Part shown: piece by piece, positions 10,985-21,318 of the stretch
Numbering within the stretch: position 1 is the first letter of the stretch
How the letters are laid out: each line of letters opens with the position of its first letter
From: Hyaloraphidium curvatum
Taxonomy: Eukaryota > Monoblepharomycota > Hyaloraphidiomycetes > Hyaloraphidiales > Hyaloraphidiaceae
Length of the DNA stretch: 64,000 bases
Direction of reading: 5' to 3'
NCBI GenBank assembly: GCA_025558095.1
Contig: JAIVFI010000039.1
Span: forward strand, 186,001-250,000
The notes under the pieces: generated by a model
Databases searched by the model: none
What the model saw: only the letters and a program-made list of their open reading frames with translations
What the model was told of the DNA's origin: nothing
Translations under genes and position numbers: made by a program

Positions 10985-11220
10985 GGCGGAAGATGTGCGA
11001 TACTGAAATCAGTGAGAAAATAGAGGGGTCAGATCGTTGAATCCTGTCTCGTCTTCCGAATCGTTGCTATGCCCCTACGACTGTACACGCCATGCATTAG
11101 TTCTATAGGATAGTTTCCTCAGAGACAGAGGGCCGCAAGCATGCTACCGATCCACAAGAAGGGAGGCGAGCCGGCCTCCGTTTTCGTCCTGTCCACTGCT
11201 CCCGGCGCGGGGCATCACCA

Positions 11221-12212
11221 CTATTTAGCGAACCCGACCTCCTTGGCCAGCGACGACCCCATCACGCTCCCCGCGATCTCGACGTTTGGCCCCTCTGGCA
11301 CCACCTCGGACTCGTCCCCAATGGACGCCGTCGACGCCCTCCTACCCCCCGGATGCCGCGCCTTGACCACCCTGATCACCCTCGGCACGTGCTTCCACAG
11401 CCCCGCGACGGCCTCGGGCTCGGACCGCCCCGCGGGCTCGACGTGCACGTGCGGCTCCAGGTGCCGGACCATGTGCGCACGCCCCTCGGCCGACGAGCAG
11501 AAGAGCACCTTGCGGAAGTCGAGGCCGCTGGCTTCCAGGCCAGCGGAGCGGAGGAGCTCCAGGACCGCGTCGCGTTCCGCGGCCGAGGCCGACTCGGTGA
11601 TCAGGTGGAGGTCGTAGGCGTTGGAGCGGAGCAGAGCGTGTAGGAAGGGGGCGGCCTGGGGGAGGAAGCCCAGGTTCGGCGATTCTGGGTCGGGCGAGGC
11701 GTTCCACAGGATAATCTGGGGGATCGGGGTGGCAGTGTGCGTGAGCGGGGCGGGGAGGCATTCGTGGTCGGCGGCAGGGCGAAACTCACGTCCTTTGCGG
11801 AAATGGTCAGCTTCCGCTGAGGTTTGCGCGCCGAAGCGGGCCGGCGGGCGGCAGCTGGCGTCAGCGAGGCCCGCCGGTTCTCGTAGGTGATGTCCGGCAG
11901 GGCGTCGGAGCCCGCGCGGGGCGGCGAGGCGGGCGCCCTCTGTCCGGGGGCGTCCGGCGTGCCAGCCCGGGCGGCGGCCTGCGCGGCGGGCCGATTTGCG
12001 TCTGCGCCGTCCGCATCGCGGCGTTTCGGCCGCGAATACCGCAGGTACGCGTAGAACAGCGCCGCCGCAGCCGCCGACGCGAGGACCCCGCCAGCGACGT
12101 ACAGCGCAAACGACGAGTCCGACCGCCCGGAGCTGCGAGCTGCGTGCGCTGCGAGGGCCGCCGCACGCCGCCGGCGCGCTGCAGAAAAGCCAGCCTGCGT
12201 CGCAGTTGCCAT
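11221..12212 (-). CDS. PEX22: peroxin 22, membrane anchor of the Pex4 ubiquitin-conjugating enzyme
   Basis: Two exons, 12212-11790 and 11715-11221, joined by a 74-bp GTGAGT intron; 305 aa. One N-terminal transmembrane helix (around residues 35-55, FALYVAGGVLASAAAAALFY) is followed by a basic, proline-rich linker and then the folded domain. That domain matches PEX22: RKLTISAKD, then ILWNASPDPESPN, LLRSNAYDLHLITES, DFRKVLFCSSAEGRAHMVRH and the closing VPRVIRVVK. Pex22 sits in the peroxisomal membrane and recruits and activates Pex4, which monoubiquitinates the receptor Pex5 for recycling. The motifs resemble the plant and early-fungal form more than the divergent yeast protein. The start at 12212 is chosen because the upstream in-frame methionine would add a charged tail before the membrane helix. 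Confidence 0.85.
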
Positions 12213-13047
12213 CCTGCAACGGCGGATTTCACGTGATGATCGGCGCCGACGCAGCTGCGGCAAATCCGAATCTCCTTTCCCGGGGGGCCACGTCACGGAA
12301 GACCGCATCAAATTCCTTCATTCACAGGGATGGATCCTATTTTGGAAGGCCATTCCGGTCTGTAGCTGCGGCGAGCGATCCGCGGCCAAGGACCTTGGGA
12401 TGGCCGGACTATTAGACAAGCACACTTCCAGCAATCCAGGCCATGATCAATGTTCCGGCAGCATGGATATGAATTCCATCAAACGATTCGTGAGGTTTTT
12501 TGTTGGTACTTGGTTCATCAGTTGGTGCTGGGGACGGAACCGTCGCCGCACGCAGAAGGTTCGCGCACACGACGGCGCGACGAATCCTTGGTGTGGGAAG
12601 GTTGGACTTTCAATCCGAATTCATCTGGCTTCCCCCCCTTCGTTCCCCCCATCGGCACCTCATCGCCGCTCATCGCAGACGCCCACGTGCGGCGCGGCGT
12701 ATTCCCCGGCCGGTGGGTGTGCGGCGTGGGCACTGGGAAAAGGGGACACGCTGGGGCGGAAAGGGCGACACACCCTTCGCGCGGGCCGCGGCGCGCCCGG
12801 AATTGGCATGATGCGGATGCGGCGGATATTCCGCGGTCGGTTCCGGCGTCGGCGCGGCGGCGGAGCGGGGCATCGGGGTTGGGGCCACCCGGGCCGGCCC
12901 CCCCAGGGCCGCGGACACCGCACCCGGCCGCCCACTCCGCGCACACCTCGCCGCCCCTGCGTTTCCCCCTAAAACGCCTTAAATGCGATTAATGCTGACC
13001 GCCTGACGTACGCAGGAGCACACCCGCCCGCCACCGCCCGCCCAGGC
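12213..13047. other. divergent intergenic region (PEX22 / SWIRM gene)
   Basis: About 835 bp between divergent genes. The right part (12.62-13.0 kb) is very GC- and C-rich with overlapping spurious ORFs in several frames; none shows a domain. No RNA gene or repeat was recognised. Confidence 0.5.
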
Positions 13048-14819
13048 ATGGACTCAGCCATCGCCCTCTCGCGCACCGACTCGGGGGCCGCGACGCCCAC
13101 CTTCGAGTACGCGGGCATCAAGACGACAAGCCCCGCGGACAAGCCCCTGCGCATCCCCAACTCGACCTCGTCCGAGACGCTGCACTCGTCCGGCGGCAAC
13201 ACGGCGCACCTCTCGTCCCCGACCGGCTCACAGTCGGACGACGGCATGCTCGGATCCGGATCCAGCCCCAGCTCGGGCTCCTCGACGCCGCCGCCGCAGG
13301 CGGTCGGCACGCCCCCGACCTCTTTCCCGCTCTCGGCCTCGGCGTCGATGCAGAGCCTCGCATCGGCAGCGTCGGGGGGCTCCGCATCGGCCTCCAAGCG
13401 CAAGGCCGTGCCACGGCGCTCGCTCTCGCTGACGGAATCCAAGTCCGATCCCGATATCGTCAAGCTCGACGTGTTTGAGGTGTTTATGAAGCAGCCCAAG
13501 CGGCTCCTCGAGGACGCCGAGGTCCTGCCCGACCCTGCAGAGGGCTTGGAACGCAACCCGCTGCGCAGGGTCAGCTCGCTGCCCCAGATGATGTCGTCCC
13601 AGGGCTCCGGCTACCGCAGCGACGGAGGATTTAGCAACGACGACGCATCCTCGGTCGGCAGCGCGCCCGCCGCGGCCGGGTCGCTCTCGGTCCCGCCGCG
13701 CAAGAGGGCCTACACCCGGCGCGTGGCCAGCCCTGTGGACGAGGACATGGACGATGCGGACTACCACACCCGGCTGCCGCCGATGATCGACACGACCAGC
13801 TACCGGGACCGCGCCGACCTCGCTTCCCCCCTCCTTACCTCTGCGCTTTCCCCCGGCGCGGGCTCCGACAACCCGCTCTCCCCCCGCGACGGCTCCACCA
13901 GCGACGACGAGGCCATCGCCGCCGCGCGCGAGCTGGGCTCCCTCAAGATCTTCGGCACGGGCTTCGGCTACTACGAGGACGGCGCCTCGGCGCCTCCGAA
14001 AAAGTCGCGCAGGGGCAGCTCCTCTTCCCGCCGCGCACCTGCCCGCCGCCCACCCTCCGTCGACGCATCCGACGGCTCCGCGCTCCCGCCCCTGCCCCAA
14101 GACTGGGGCGAGGACGACGGGGACGGGGAGAACGGGCCCAACGGGGCCGCGCGCGCGGTCAACCGCTCGCACTACCCCCCCGTCTCGGGTCGCGGCTCCG
14201 AAGGCGCGTTTCAGACTACGCAGCACATGCCCAAGGGGCAGATCCGGAGCGTGCTGGTGCATGGGCGGTTCAAGGACACGGCAGGGAAGGACGTGGCGCA
14301 CTGGAAGTGTGGGTGCCTGTGGAGATGCGATGCCCGCACTCTTGCTGACTGCTGTTCTGCAGGCACGCCGCTTCGGATCGACAGCACGGCAGACAGATAC
14401 GACGAGCTCACCGCCGAGGAGCTCGAGACGTGCGAGAACCTGCGGCTGCTGCCGGTGCAGTACATGCACATCAAGGTGCGTCCAGACCATGCGTCTGGCA
14501 ACGCATCCAACTCAACCCCCGGCGATCCACCCCACAGGACATCATCCTTTCGCAGGCGTACAACCGGACCTTTTTCCGCAAGGGCGACGCCCGGACGTGG
14601 TTCAAGATGGACGTGACCAAGTTCGGCCGGCTCTACGACTGGTTCGACGAGGAGCTCGGCTGGTTCCCGTGGAGCCCGCACCCTTCGCAGTCGGCCGTCG
14701 AGTCGATGCGGGACTTTGGGCTCAACCCCAAGCTGTACAACCGTGCGGCGCTGGTGCCGCCCTCGGGCGGGGCGCCCGCGCGGGGCGTCGGGGGGATGGT
14801 CGGCGCGGCGCAGCACTGA
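13048..14819 (+). CDS. SWIRM-domain chromatin protein (Fun19/Laf1-like)
   Basis: Three exons, 13048-14308, 14363-14475 and 14538-14819; 551 aa. The first 390 residues are low-complexity and rich in Ser, Pro and Asp, with basic patches such as PRKRAYTRR and PPKKSRRGSSSSRR that look like nuclear signals. The C-terminal 130 residues form a SWIRM domain: LLPVQYMHIK, DIILSQAYNRTFF, then ARTWFKMDVTKFGRLYDWF and EELGWFPW. This arrangement (long disordered N-terminus, C-terminal SWIRM) is that of yeast Fun19 and fission-yeast Laf1/Laf2, which associate with Rpd3L/Clr6 histone-deacetylase complexes. Role in histone-deacetylase recruitment is inferred from that family. Introns split the domain and use GTGGGT and GTGCGT donors. 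Confidence 0.8.
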
Positions 14820-15103
14820 GCCCGTGCGCGATCGGCGACGCACCTCGCTGCCGGTGCCTATCCTATCTGTTTGGGTTTGCTGCCTATTCCCCGACTTCTG
14901 CAACGTTACAAAGCCGCTGTAAGATGCCACCTAGTACCCGCGATCCGCCGGCCGCCGGCAACTGCGACATTGGATTTCTGCGATCATTTGTATATTGCGA
15001 GCAATACCATGGTGTACCCTCAAGTGCCGTCCAGCGTGATTCGAGCAGGCCTGGCCGCCCGGCGCCCGACCACGGAGCAAAGTCACCAGAACCGACCTCC
15101 GCA

Positions 15104-16067
15104 ATGGGCTCCAGCGGCTCCAAAGTGCGGCGGCCATCGTACGGCTCTCCCGCCGCCACGTCGCCGCCGGCGCAGCGCGCCCCGGCGTCTCCCACGAGCC
15201 CGACCTCCCCTTCCCGCCCGTCGCCCCCCACAATCCGCCTGCCCGACGGCACGCCGACCGACACGCAGCTCGCCGCGGAGACGCACTGTGCGTGGCTTGC
15301 TGAGACCGCTGCAATGGGAGCTGATCGGCAGGAGCAGTCGACCCCGAGGAGCTGCGCATCCTGCGCGAGGAGTTCGCGCGCCGCGCCGGCGCGGGCCACA
15401 CCATCTCCAAGGACGACTTCAGAGAGGTCCGCCGGCCGCCGCCCGATCGCGGCACCGCTGACGCCCCGGCAGGCCCTCCGCTCGCACCTGACCGCGTACC
15501 CGTCGCACGCGCAGCGCGTGTTCCTGGAGCGGCTGTTCGACGCGTTCGACGACGACGGCAACCAGGCCGTCGACTTCCGCGAGTTTTGCGCGGGGCTGTC
15601 GGTGTTTATGAAGGGGAACTCGCAGGAGAAGCTGGAGAGTGGGTCGAGCGCCGGCGGGCCGGCGCCGCCGGTGTCGCTCACCTCCGTCTCCCGTTTAAGT
15701 GAGCTTCAAGATGTACGACGTGGACAGGGACGGCAAGGTGACGAAGAAGGAACTCACGAGGGTGCTGACGCAGATGGTGGGTATCCAGGGGGACCTCCAT
15801 TCCGTGCTAACGTTTCGCGAAGCTGTCGACCATGTATCCGGACGAGGACCCGACCTTCAAGGTCAACGACATTGTGCAGCGGCTGTTTGAGGATCTGGAC
15901 GTGAACGAGGACGGGAACTTGGTTAGTTTCGTTGGGACAGTGGGGGTTTGGGCACGACATTCTGACGATCGCCCCAGACGCTCGCCGAGTTCAAGCTGTC
16001 GGGCCTCAAGGAGCCGTTAAGTGGGTTTATTTGCTAACGTCCTGCAGTTCTTTGTCGAGAAAACTAA
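15104..16067 (+). CDS. N-myristoylatable EF-hand calcium-binding protein (calcineurin-B/CHP-like)
   Basis: Seven exons, 225 aa: 15104-15287, 15338-15426, 15473-15638, 15700-15776, 15823-15921, 15978-16020 and 16048-16067. Introns are very short (27-61 bp, the last 27 bp being the weakest call). The start MGSSGSK fits an N-myristoylation signal, followed by a Pro/Ser-rich stretch. Three canonical EF-hand loops are visible: DDDGNQAVDFREF, DVDRDGKVTKKEL and DVNEDGNLTLAEF; a fourth, N-terminal one is degenerate (around HTISKDDF). The order of a degenerate first hand and a long lead with lipid modification resembles calcineurin B and the CHP/NCS groups, so a membrane-linked Ca2+ sensor is inferred. 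The last two exons and the tail are less certain than the EF hands. Confidence 0.75.
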
Positions 16068-16149
16068 CTGATCGTGCCTCCCATATTGTGGCGTGTCGCG
16101 GACACCTTTCCTTTCTTCTCGCTTTTGAACTTCCCCCTGGCGACCAGTC

Positions 16150-16488
16150 ATGGACTTTCTTGATCAGTTCCTCCTCACCACCTCGCCCAATCCCAGACCC
16201 ACCGCAGCCGAGCATTCGGGCTTTATTGAAACCCGGGGCGAGATGGGAAGCATAAAGATCCCGGAATCGGACATTGAGGAGCGCTCTCGCAAATCGAGCC
16301 TCTACGGCAACCTAAAGACCCTCGACCCCCTGGGTTCCGAGGGCTACCGCGGGCGGCGATCGGCGAGCGCGTCGAGAGACGACGAAAGCGCGCTGTCGTC
16401 GTCGCCTGGGCGGCAGCCGCCCTCCCCGCTGCCGGCGAGCCCGGCGGTTGAATCGCCGCCGGCCTCGCTGCCGTCGCCAAAGCCGTAG
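16150..16488 (+). CDS. small hypothetical protein (doubtful)
   Basis: Open frame of 112 codons with a sensible N-terminus (MDFLDQFLLTTSPNP) and a Ser/Pro-rich, basic-acidic C-terminal half. No domain is recognised. It starts 83 bp after the EF-hand gene stop and ends 180 bp before the convergent SNF7 stop, so a separate promoter would have little room. It may be a real small gene, an extra exon, or 3' UTR sequence open by chance in GC-rich DNA. Confidence 0.3.
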   Translation: MDFLDQFLLTTSPNPRPTAAEHSGFIETRGEMGSIKIPESDIEERSRKSSLYGNLKTLDPLGSEGYRGRRSASASRDDESALSSSPGRQPPSPLPASPAVESPPASLPSPKP

Positions 16489-16667
16489 GATACCCGCACC
16501 GATGTACAGCATTACTTAGCCGCGGCAGAATTGGAGATCGTTGCTCCTTCTGGACTTGTGTTGCCCCTCAATGATCGTGCAACACCACCGCCAACGAAAA
16601 GCCTCGAAACATCAATTGCTTCCATTGCTGCAGGCAGTGCAGAAGTACACGTGTGTCCTCGCGGCCC

Positions 16668-17534
16668 TCACATGGCCATAGATGCCTTGAGTTCTGCCAA
16701 CTCCGCGTCCTCGTCGTCCTCTCGTGCAGCCACCTTGACTGGCCGCGGCGGCTGCGCAATTGCTGGAACGGCGAATGGGTAATGAGCACCGAACAAGCGG
16801 CAATCCAGCGACACGGCGCCCACCGGGAACGGTGCTCGGCACGCTCGGCAGCGCGCCGACCTGCTCCGTTTTGCCCGCGTCCAGCAGCTTCTCGTCCAAC
16901 GTCTCCTGCTCCAGCTCCTCCAGCTCGGCGTTGAGCTCCTCCTCGTCGAATTCGACGCCGAACCCGACCGGCTGCGATATCGCATCCGAGATCTCGTTGG
17001 CGAGGTCCATCTGCTCGCGGATGTCGTCCATGACCTGGTCCACCTTGTCGATGTTCCTGCGGGCGGAGCGCGGCCGCGTCAGAATCTCCCGATACCCCAA
17101 CAAAGCCCGTCAGGCGAATCGACCCCACAGGTTCCCGTGGATCTGTTTCATCGCCTCTGCTCCTGCCCGCATCGCGTTCATCGTCTCCAGGTTCACGTTG
17201 GCGTTCTCGATGGCCATGACCTGCGTCTCTATCGTCATCCGCGAGCCCCCGATCTTCATAATCTCGTTCTCGTAGGCCTTTTTCCGCTTGAGGGCCATGA
17301 GCGCGGCTGCCGCGGGACCCGGGTGAGCCGACGCGTTACCCCGTTTGCCGCCCGCGAAAGAACCGCACCCCTCTTGTTCTTGGCCGCGTTTAGTTTCGCA
17401 AACTTGAGCTCGGCGTCGATCTTGGTCTGGAGGTACTTTTCCCGCTTCTCCAGCATCTCCAGGGTCTCGCGGAGCTTCACGATGGCGTCCTTGGGCGTCG
17501 TCTTGGACGCCCGAGCCTTCCCGAAGAGGTTCAT
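16668..17534 (-). CDS. SNF7: ESCRT-III subunit Snf7/Vps32 (CHMP4)
   Basis: Four exons, 17534-17369, 17306-17129, 17056-16824 and 16762-16668; 223 aa. The joined protein is a typical Snf7: MNLFGK start, a basic helical hairpin containing KREKYLQTKIDAELKFAK, NKRAALMALKRKKAYE across the first junction, NIDKVDQVMDDIREQMDLANEIS, an acidic segment with FDEEELNAELEELEQETLD, and a C-terminal MIM-like helix AELAELKASMAM. Snf7 is the main filament-forming ESCRT-III subunit acting at endosomes, cytokinesis sites and the nuclear envelope, with disassembly by Vps4 binding the C-terminal motif. Length matches the family (about 220-240 aa). Confidence 0.93.
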
Positions 17535-18387
17535 GGTGGGGACGTAAAAAGAGAAAGGGAGAGAAAGGAGGTTTCTTTGGGAGGATGTGGGTCCAAGGGC
17601 CGGGAGATGGAGCCGCGACGGAGAGAGGAACGGGGGGGATTCCAAAGGAGCCCGGGTCCGAAACGCGCGGGTTCCGTGCGGTCCCGCGGCCGCCCGCGCT
17701 ATGAGGAGCGGGCGGCAGACCGGCGCGGGAGCCCGCGGTGGGAGGGCGGGGCGGGAGGAGGAGGTTGAGGTGTGCTGGCAGCTTGCGACGCTAGACGCGG
17801 CTCGCAGCCCCGCGAGCCGCCGGAACGAACGGACCGCGATCGCCAGGATTGGCAAATTTCATGCGAAAGAACTGGCGCATGATCTTTGGAAGGGGCAGGA
17901 ATAAGAGCTCAATCGTTTCCTTATCCTCTTGCTTGCGATTCTGCTCTGTGCACGCCAAGGCCGCCAACCTGAGTGTACCAACCTTACGGCTCTCCCTATC
18001 CGACACACAGAACAATGGTTTCCTATGGATGGTAGTTCGGAACTCATGCTTTGAACAGGCGAGCCCTGATGCCTGAGCTTGGAGTCAGCAAAGGCACTAA
18101 GCTCCCACGAGAAGACCAAGGGTAATCCAATCAGTCTTCAACCGCAAGAAGCTCATCTCCGACTTCGCATCATTTAGAGTGAGTCCTTCGTGCGGATCGA
18201 ACTCGGAGTTACGGCTAGTGCGGCGAGAATCCGAGGGGTCTCGCGTCCCTGACGGGGGGCGGACGCTTCCCCGTTCCCCGTTCCCCGTTCCCCGCGCAAT
18301 CGCTGCCAGAGACTTCAGCGCGTCGAGTACCCTGAGTGCTCGCGTGTACTTCCATCGCAGCCTCAATCGCCGAGGACTGCGCCGGCG
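17535..18387. other. divergent intergenic region (SNF7 / CDF transporter)
   Basis: About 850 bp of promoter sequence for two divergent genes. The section near 17.86-18.13 kb is AT-richer than its surroundings. A heptanucleotide tandem repeat at 18267-18294 lies about 95 bp before the transporter start. No RNA gene or coding signal was recognised. Confidence 0.5.
18267..18294. repeat. tandem heptamer (ttccccg)x4
   Basis: Four perfect head-to-tail copies of the 7-mer ttccccg, in the promoter region of the cation diffusion facilitator gene. Probably a replication-slippage microsatellite; a regulatory role is possible but unsupported. Confidence 0.85.
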
Positions 18388-19500
18388 ATGGCCTCCCCCT
18401 CGTCCATGGAGTCCGCCACCGCGGACACGCGCTTCGCGATCGTGGACGAGTCCATCATCGGCGCGATGCCGAACAAAGAACTCCGGGCGTACTACCGCCG
18501 CCAGAACGACCTCGTCGCGGCATATGCCGTGGCGGACAGGATCCTGGAGGCGCGCGGGGGCAACCGCCCCCCGTCGCCCGAGCCGGCGGAGCCGAAGGCG
18601 GTGCAGCTGGCCATAACGCTGTCGTTCCTCGCCAACATCGTGCTGTTCGCGTCAAAGGTCGCCGTTGCCGTCTATTCCGGCTCCCTTGCTGTCGTTGTTT
18701 CGGCCGTGGATTCCTCTCTGGACCTGCTGTCGGGCAGCATTCTCTTCATCGCGTCTCGCGCCATAGCTAAAAAGGAGCCCGAACGGTTTCCCGTCGGCAA
18801 GCAGCGCTTCGAGCCCCTGGCCATCGTCGTCTTTGCCTCGGTCATGGGGGTTGCCAGCCTGCAGATCATCATCGAGGGCATAACGACGATCCTGGACAAC
18901 ATCAGCAACCCCACGTCTCCCAACATCGACGTCTTTTCGTACGCCGTGATCGGCGCTACCATCGTCATCAAGGCGGCCCTCTTTGTGCTCTGCTTCTCGC
19001 AGCGCCGGAGGTCGGAAAGTGCCGCGACGCTGGCCTTGGACCACCGGAACGATGTGCTCACCAACTCCGCGACGCTCGTCGCGTTGATCCTCATCGGCTG
19101 GGAAAAGTCCCTCTGGTGGCTCGATCCGGCCATGGCCATGCTCCTGGGCGTCCTCATCGTGACCTCGTGGTCCATCACGGGACGGGAGCACATCGCCCGG
19201 CTCGCCGGCCGCGCCGCGGAACCCGAGGCCGTGAGCCAGATCATCTACCTGGCCTTGCACCACGACCCGCGGATCCAGCAGGTCGACAGCGTGCAGGCTT
19301 ACTATTCCGGGCAGCGCCTCCTTGTGGAGCTGGACATCGTACTGCCGGCGGACATGCCGCTGAGGGAGGCGCACGACGTGGGGCTGGCGCTGCAGAAGGA
19401 CGTCGAGAGGCTGCCGGACGTGGAGCGGTGCTTCGTGCACCTGGATTACGAGGCGCGACACAAGCAGGACGAGGAACACGTGCCGCCAAGCGCTCTGTAA
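18388..19500 (+). CDS. cation diffusion facilitator, Mn2+ type
   Basis: Single exon, 370 aa. Six transmembrane segments begin near residue 70 (AITLSFLANIVLFASKVAV). The metal-site motifs are DSSLD in TM2 and DHRND in TM5; a D-x-x-x-D pattern in both helices marks the manganese (MTP8-11-like) branch of the CDF family, as opposed to H-x-x-x-D in zinc members. The cytosolic C-terminal domain carries the usual DIVLPADMPLREAHDVGLALQ dimerisation segment. CDF proteins act as proton antiporters moving divalent cations from the cytosol into the Golgi, vacuole or outside. Mn2+ preference is inferred from the motif. The N-terminal 65 residues are cytosolic and helical (NKELRAYYRRQNDLV). Confidence 0.88.
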   Translation: MASPSSMESATADTRFAIVDESIIGAMPNKELRAYYRRQNDLVAAYAVADRILEARGGNRPPSPEPAEPKAVQLAITLSFLANIVLFASKVAVAVYSGSLAVVVSAVDSSLDLLSGSILFIASRAIAKKEPERFPVGKQRFEPLAIVVFASVMGVASLQIIIEGITTILDNISNPTSPNIDVFSYAVIGATIVIKAALFVLCFSQRRRSESAATLALDHRNDVLTNSATLVALILIGWEKSLWWLDPAMAMLLGVLIVTSWSITGREHIARLAGRAAEPEAVSQIIYLALHHDPRIQQVDSVQAYYSGQRLLVELDIVLPADMPLREAHDVGLALQKDVERLPDVERCFVHLDYEARHKQDEEHVPPSAL

Positions 19501-19569
19501 TACTGATTCTTCAGAATTCATCGTCATCCACTGTTGGTGAATCAGGGGTCCGTCAGGGGATGACTGCAA

Positions 19570-21027
19570 ATGCGGCTCCACGTCCGCAGAATCCTGCTGC
19601 AGGCAGCCCTGCTTGCGTGCCTGTACTACGCGCTGCGCAGCTCGAGACCGGCGGAGGAGGTCTCGCAGCCGACGCGGCGTCCCTGGATCGCGGTCCCGGA
19701 CGCGGTCCGGCGCGCGGTGTACCGCGACTTCCCCGCGGGCGCGTGGCGCTGGAACGCGAAATGGAGCGCCGATATGGACGCGTTGGTCGCGAAGGAGTGC
19801 TCGGGACGCCGCCGGGCCGGCTTCCGGGCCTTCTGCGAGCTGTTCGCGGACTTCGACAGCGGGGTCGCCCTCGCGCGCCACCTCCGCGGGCCGGCGGACG
19901 CGCCGCGGACAGTCAACATCGTGTGGGCGACGTCGGACTACGCATACTGGCCGCCCGCCGCCGGCCTCTGCGAGGACGATGAGCGCGGCCCGCCGCTGCC
20001 CGCCGACACGGAGCAGACGTGGCGGCGGTACCGCCCGCCGCCCGACGGGAAGGGCTTCGACCCCGGTCCGTGGCACCGCTGCCCCGTGCGGTGCTGCCAC
20101 TACCCGCACAGGAAAGAGGGGGGGCCGATGGAGCTCGCGGATGCCGACGGGATCCGGTTCTCGTGGAGCGCCGCCAACGCGGACGCAAACAACTTGGTCG
20201 CGCCGTTCGGATCGGAAGAGGCTTTCGAGGCGCTGCCGGAGCGCGTCGCGCTCGTGCTCTTCGCCGTGGAGAGCCCGGCTTACTACCGCCCGCTCGGAAA
20301 CGCCAAGTTCCTGGCGCAGTTCGACGTCGTATCGACCTTCAACGTCACGAGCGACGTCCCGTCGGCCAGCTGGAACCCGTACGAGCTCTCGGAGCGCCTC
20401 GGACGGGCCATGGGGGCGTCCAAGGCCGCGATTCTGGCCGACTTCCGCGCGCGCGACCCGGACGTGCTCTTCCTGCAGAGCAACTGCCGCTCGAAGTCGG
20501 GCCGGGAGGCCGCTGCGAGGGCGCTGAACGACACGGGCCGCCTGGCGTCGTACGGGAGGTGCCTGCACAACCGCAACCTGACCCTGGAGGGGGGCGACCG
20601 GCACGACAACCGGAACGAGCCGTACTACCGGCGGCACCGGTTCGCCCTGACGTTCGAAAACTCGGTATCGCCGGGGTACATCACCGAGAAGCCGTACAAT
20701 GCGCTGGCGGTGGGGACGATCCCCATCTACCGCGGCCCGCCCGAGGCCGGCGCCGTCCGAAAACAGTACTTCCCGCCCAACTCGGTGCTGTTCTACGACG
20801 ACTTTGCGTCGGCAAAGGAGCTGGTCGCGCGGCTGGATCGGATCTCAAAGAGCGACGCCGAGGCGTGGAAGCTGCTGCGTTGGCGCGCGGCGAAATCGTT
20901 CGGCGGCGGGCCGCGGATCTTGTGGGAGATCGGCAAGTACAGCGTCGAGTGCCGGATGTGCATGAAGGTGCTCGAGTTCCAGGTCGGCAAGGGGCACGTC
21001 AAGCTTGAGGGCGGGGCGATGGCGTGA
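19570..21027 (+). CDS. GT10 alpha-1,3-fucosyltransferase
   Basis: Single exon, 485 aa, starting 69 bp after the CDF stop codon. An uncleaved signal-anchor (ILLQAALLACLYYAL) predicts a type II Golgi membrane protein. The catalytic region contains the GT10 fucosyltransferase signature: FALTFENSVSPGYITEKPYN followed by ALAVGTIPIYRGPP. The family transfers fucose from GDP-fucose in alpha-1,3 or 1,4 linkage to GlcNAc on glycoproteins or glycolipids. Upstream are DPDVLFLQSNCRSKSGRE and YGRCLHN, also typical. The acceptor is unknown. Cysteines near the C-terminus (VECRMCMK) are family-like. Confidence 0.88.
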   Translation: MRLHVRRILLQAALLACLYYALRSSRPAEEVSQPTRRPWIAVPDAVRRAVYRDFPAGAWRWNAKWSADMDALVAKECSGRRRAGFRAFCELFADFDSGVALARHLRGPADAPRTVNIVWATSDYAYWPPAAGLCEDDERGPPLPADTEQTWRRYRPPPDGKGFDPGPWHRCPVRCCHYPHRKEGGPMELADADGIRFSWSAANADANNLVAPFGSEEAFEALPERVALVLFAVESPAYYRPLGNAKFLAQFDVVSTFNVTSDVPSASWNPYELSERLGRAMGASKAAILADFRARDPDVLFLQSNCRSKSGREAAARALNDTGRLASYGRCLHNRNLTLEGGDRHDNRNEPYYRRHRFALTFENSVSPGYITEKPYNALAVGTIPIYRGPPEAGAVRKQYFPPNSVLFYDDFASAKELVARLDRISKSDAEAWKLLRWRAAKSFGGGPRILWEIGKYSVECRMCMKVLEFQVGKGHVKLEGGAMA

Positions 21028-21318
21028 TTGTGCGTCGCCGCACCATTCTCTAGGTCGCTCCCGCGAACCAGAGATCCAACAGAGATCGACTCTCCGGAAG
21101 GCACCTGTGTGTTTAGCATGCTTTGGATTCGTGGTCCGGTGGACGCTGATTGCCTTCGAATGAATGCCTTGAAGCTCCGTGTCTGGGGGCGCAGCGTGGC
21201 GGAGATGAATGATCCACCGGGGCCTCCTATCTTCGATCTTGTCTCCCCCGCGGCTCGCCCCTTCACCCCCCATTTTGGCCCTCCGGATCCGCATAATCCC
21301 GCAGCTCCCCTTCGAACA

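Noticed and set aside
13228-14490. Antisense ORF of 420 codons over the SWIRM gene
   Set aside because: Shadow frame; the sense frame has a clear SWIRM domain.
14261-15904. Sense ORF of 547 codons linking the SWIRM and EF-hand genes
   Set aside because: A composite of out-of-frame stretches and one true EF-hand exon; the two genes have separate starts and stops.
18652-20637. Antisense ORF of 661 codons across the CDF and fucosyltransferase genes
   Set aside because: Arg/Val-rich mirror of two well-supported genes on the other strand; long antisense ORFs are expected at this GC content.
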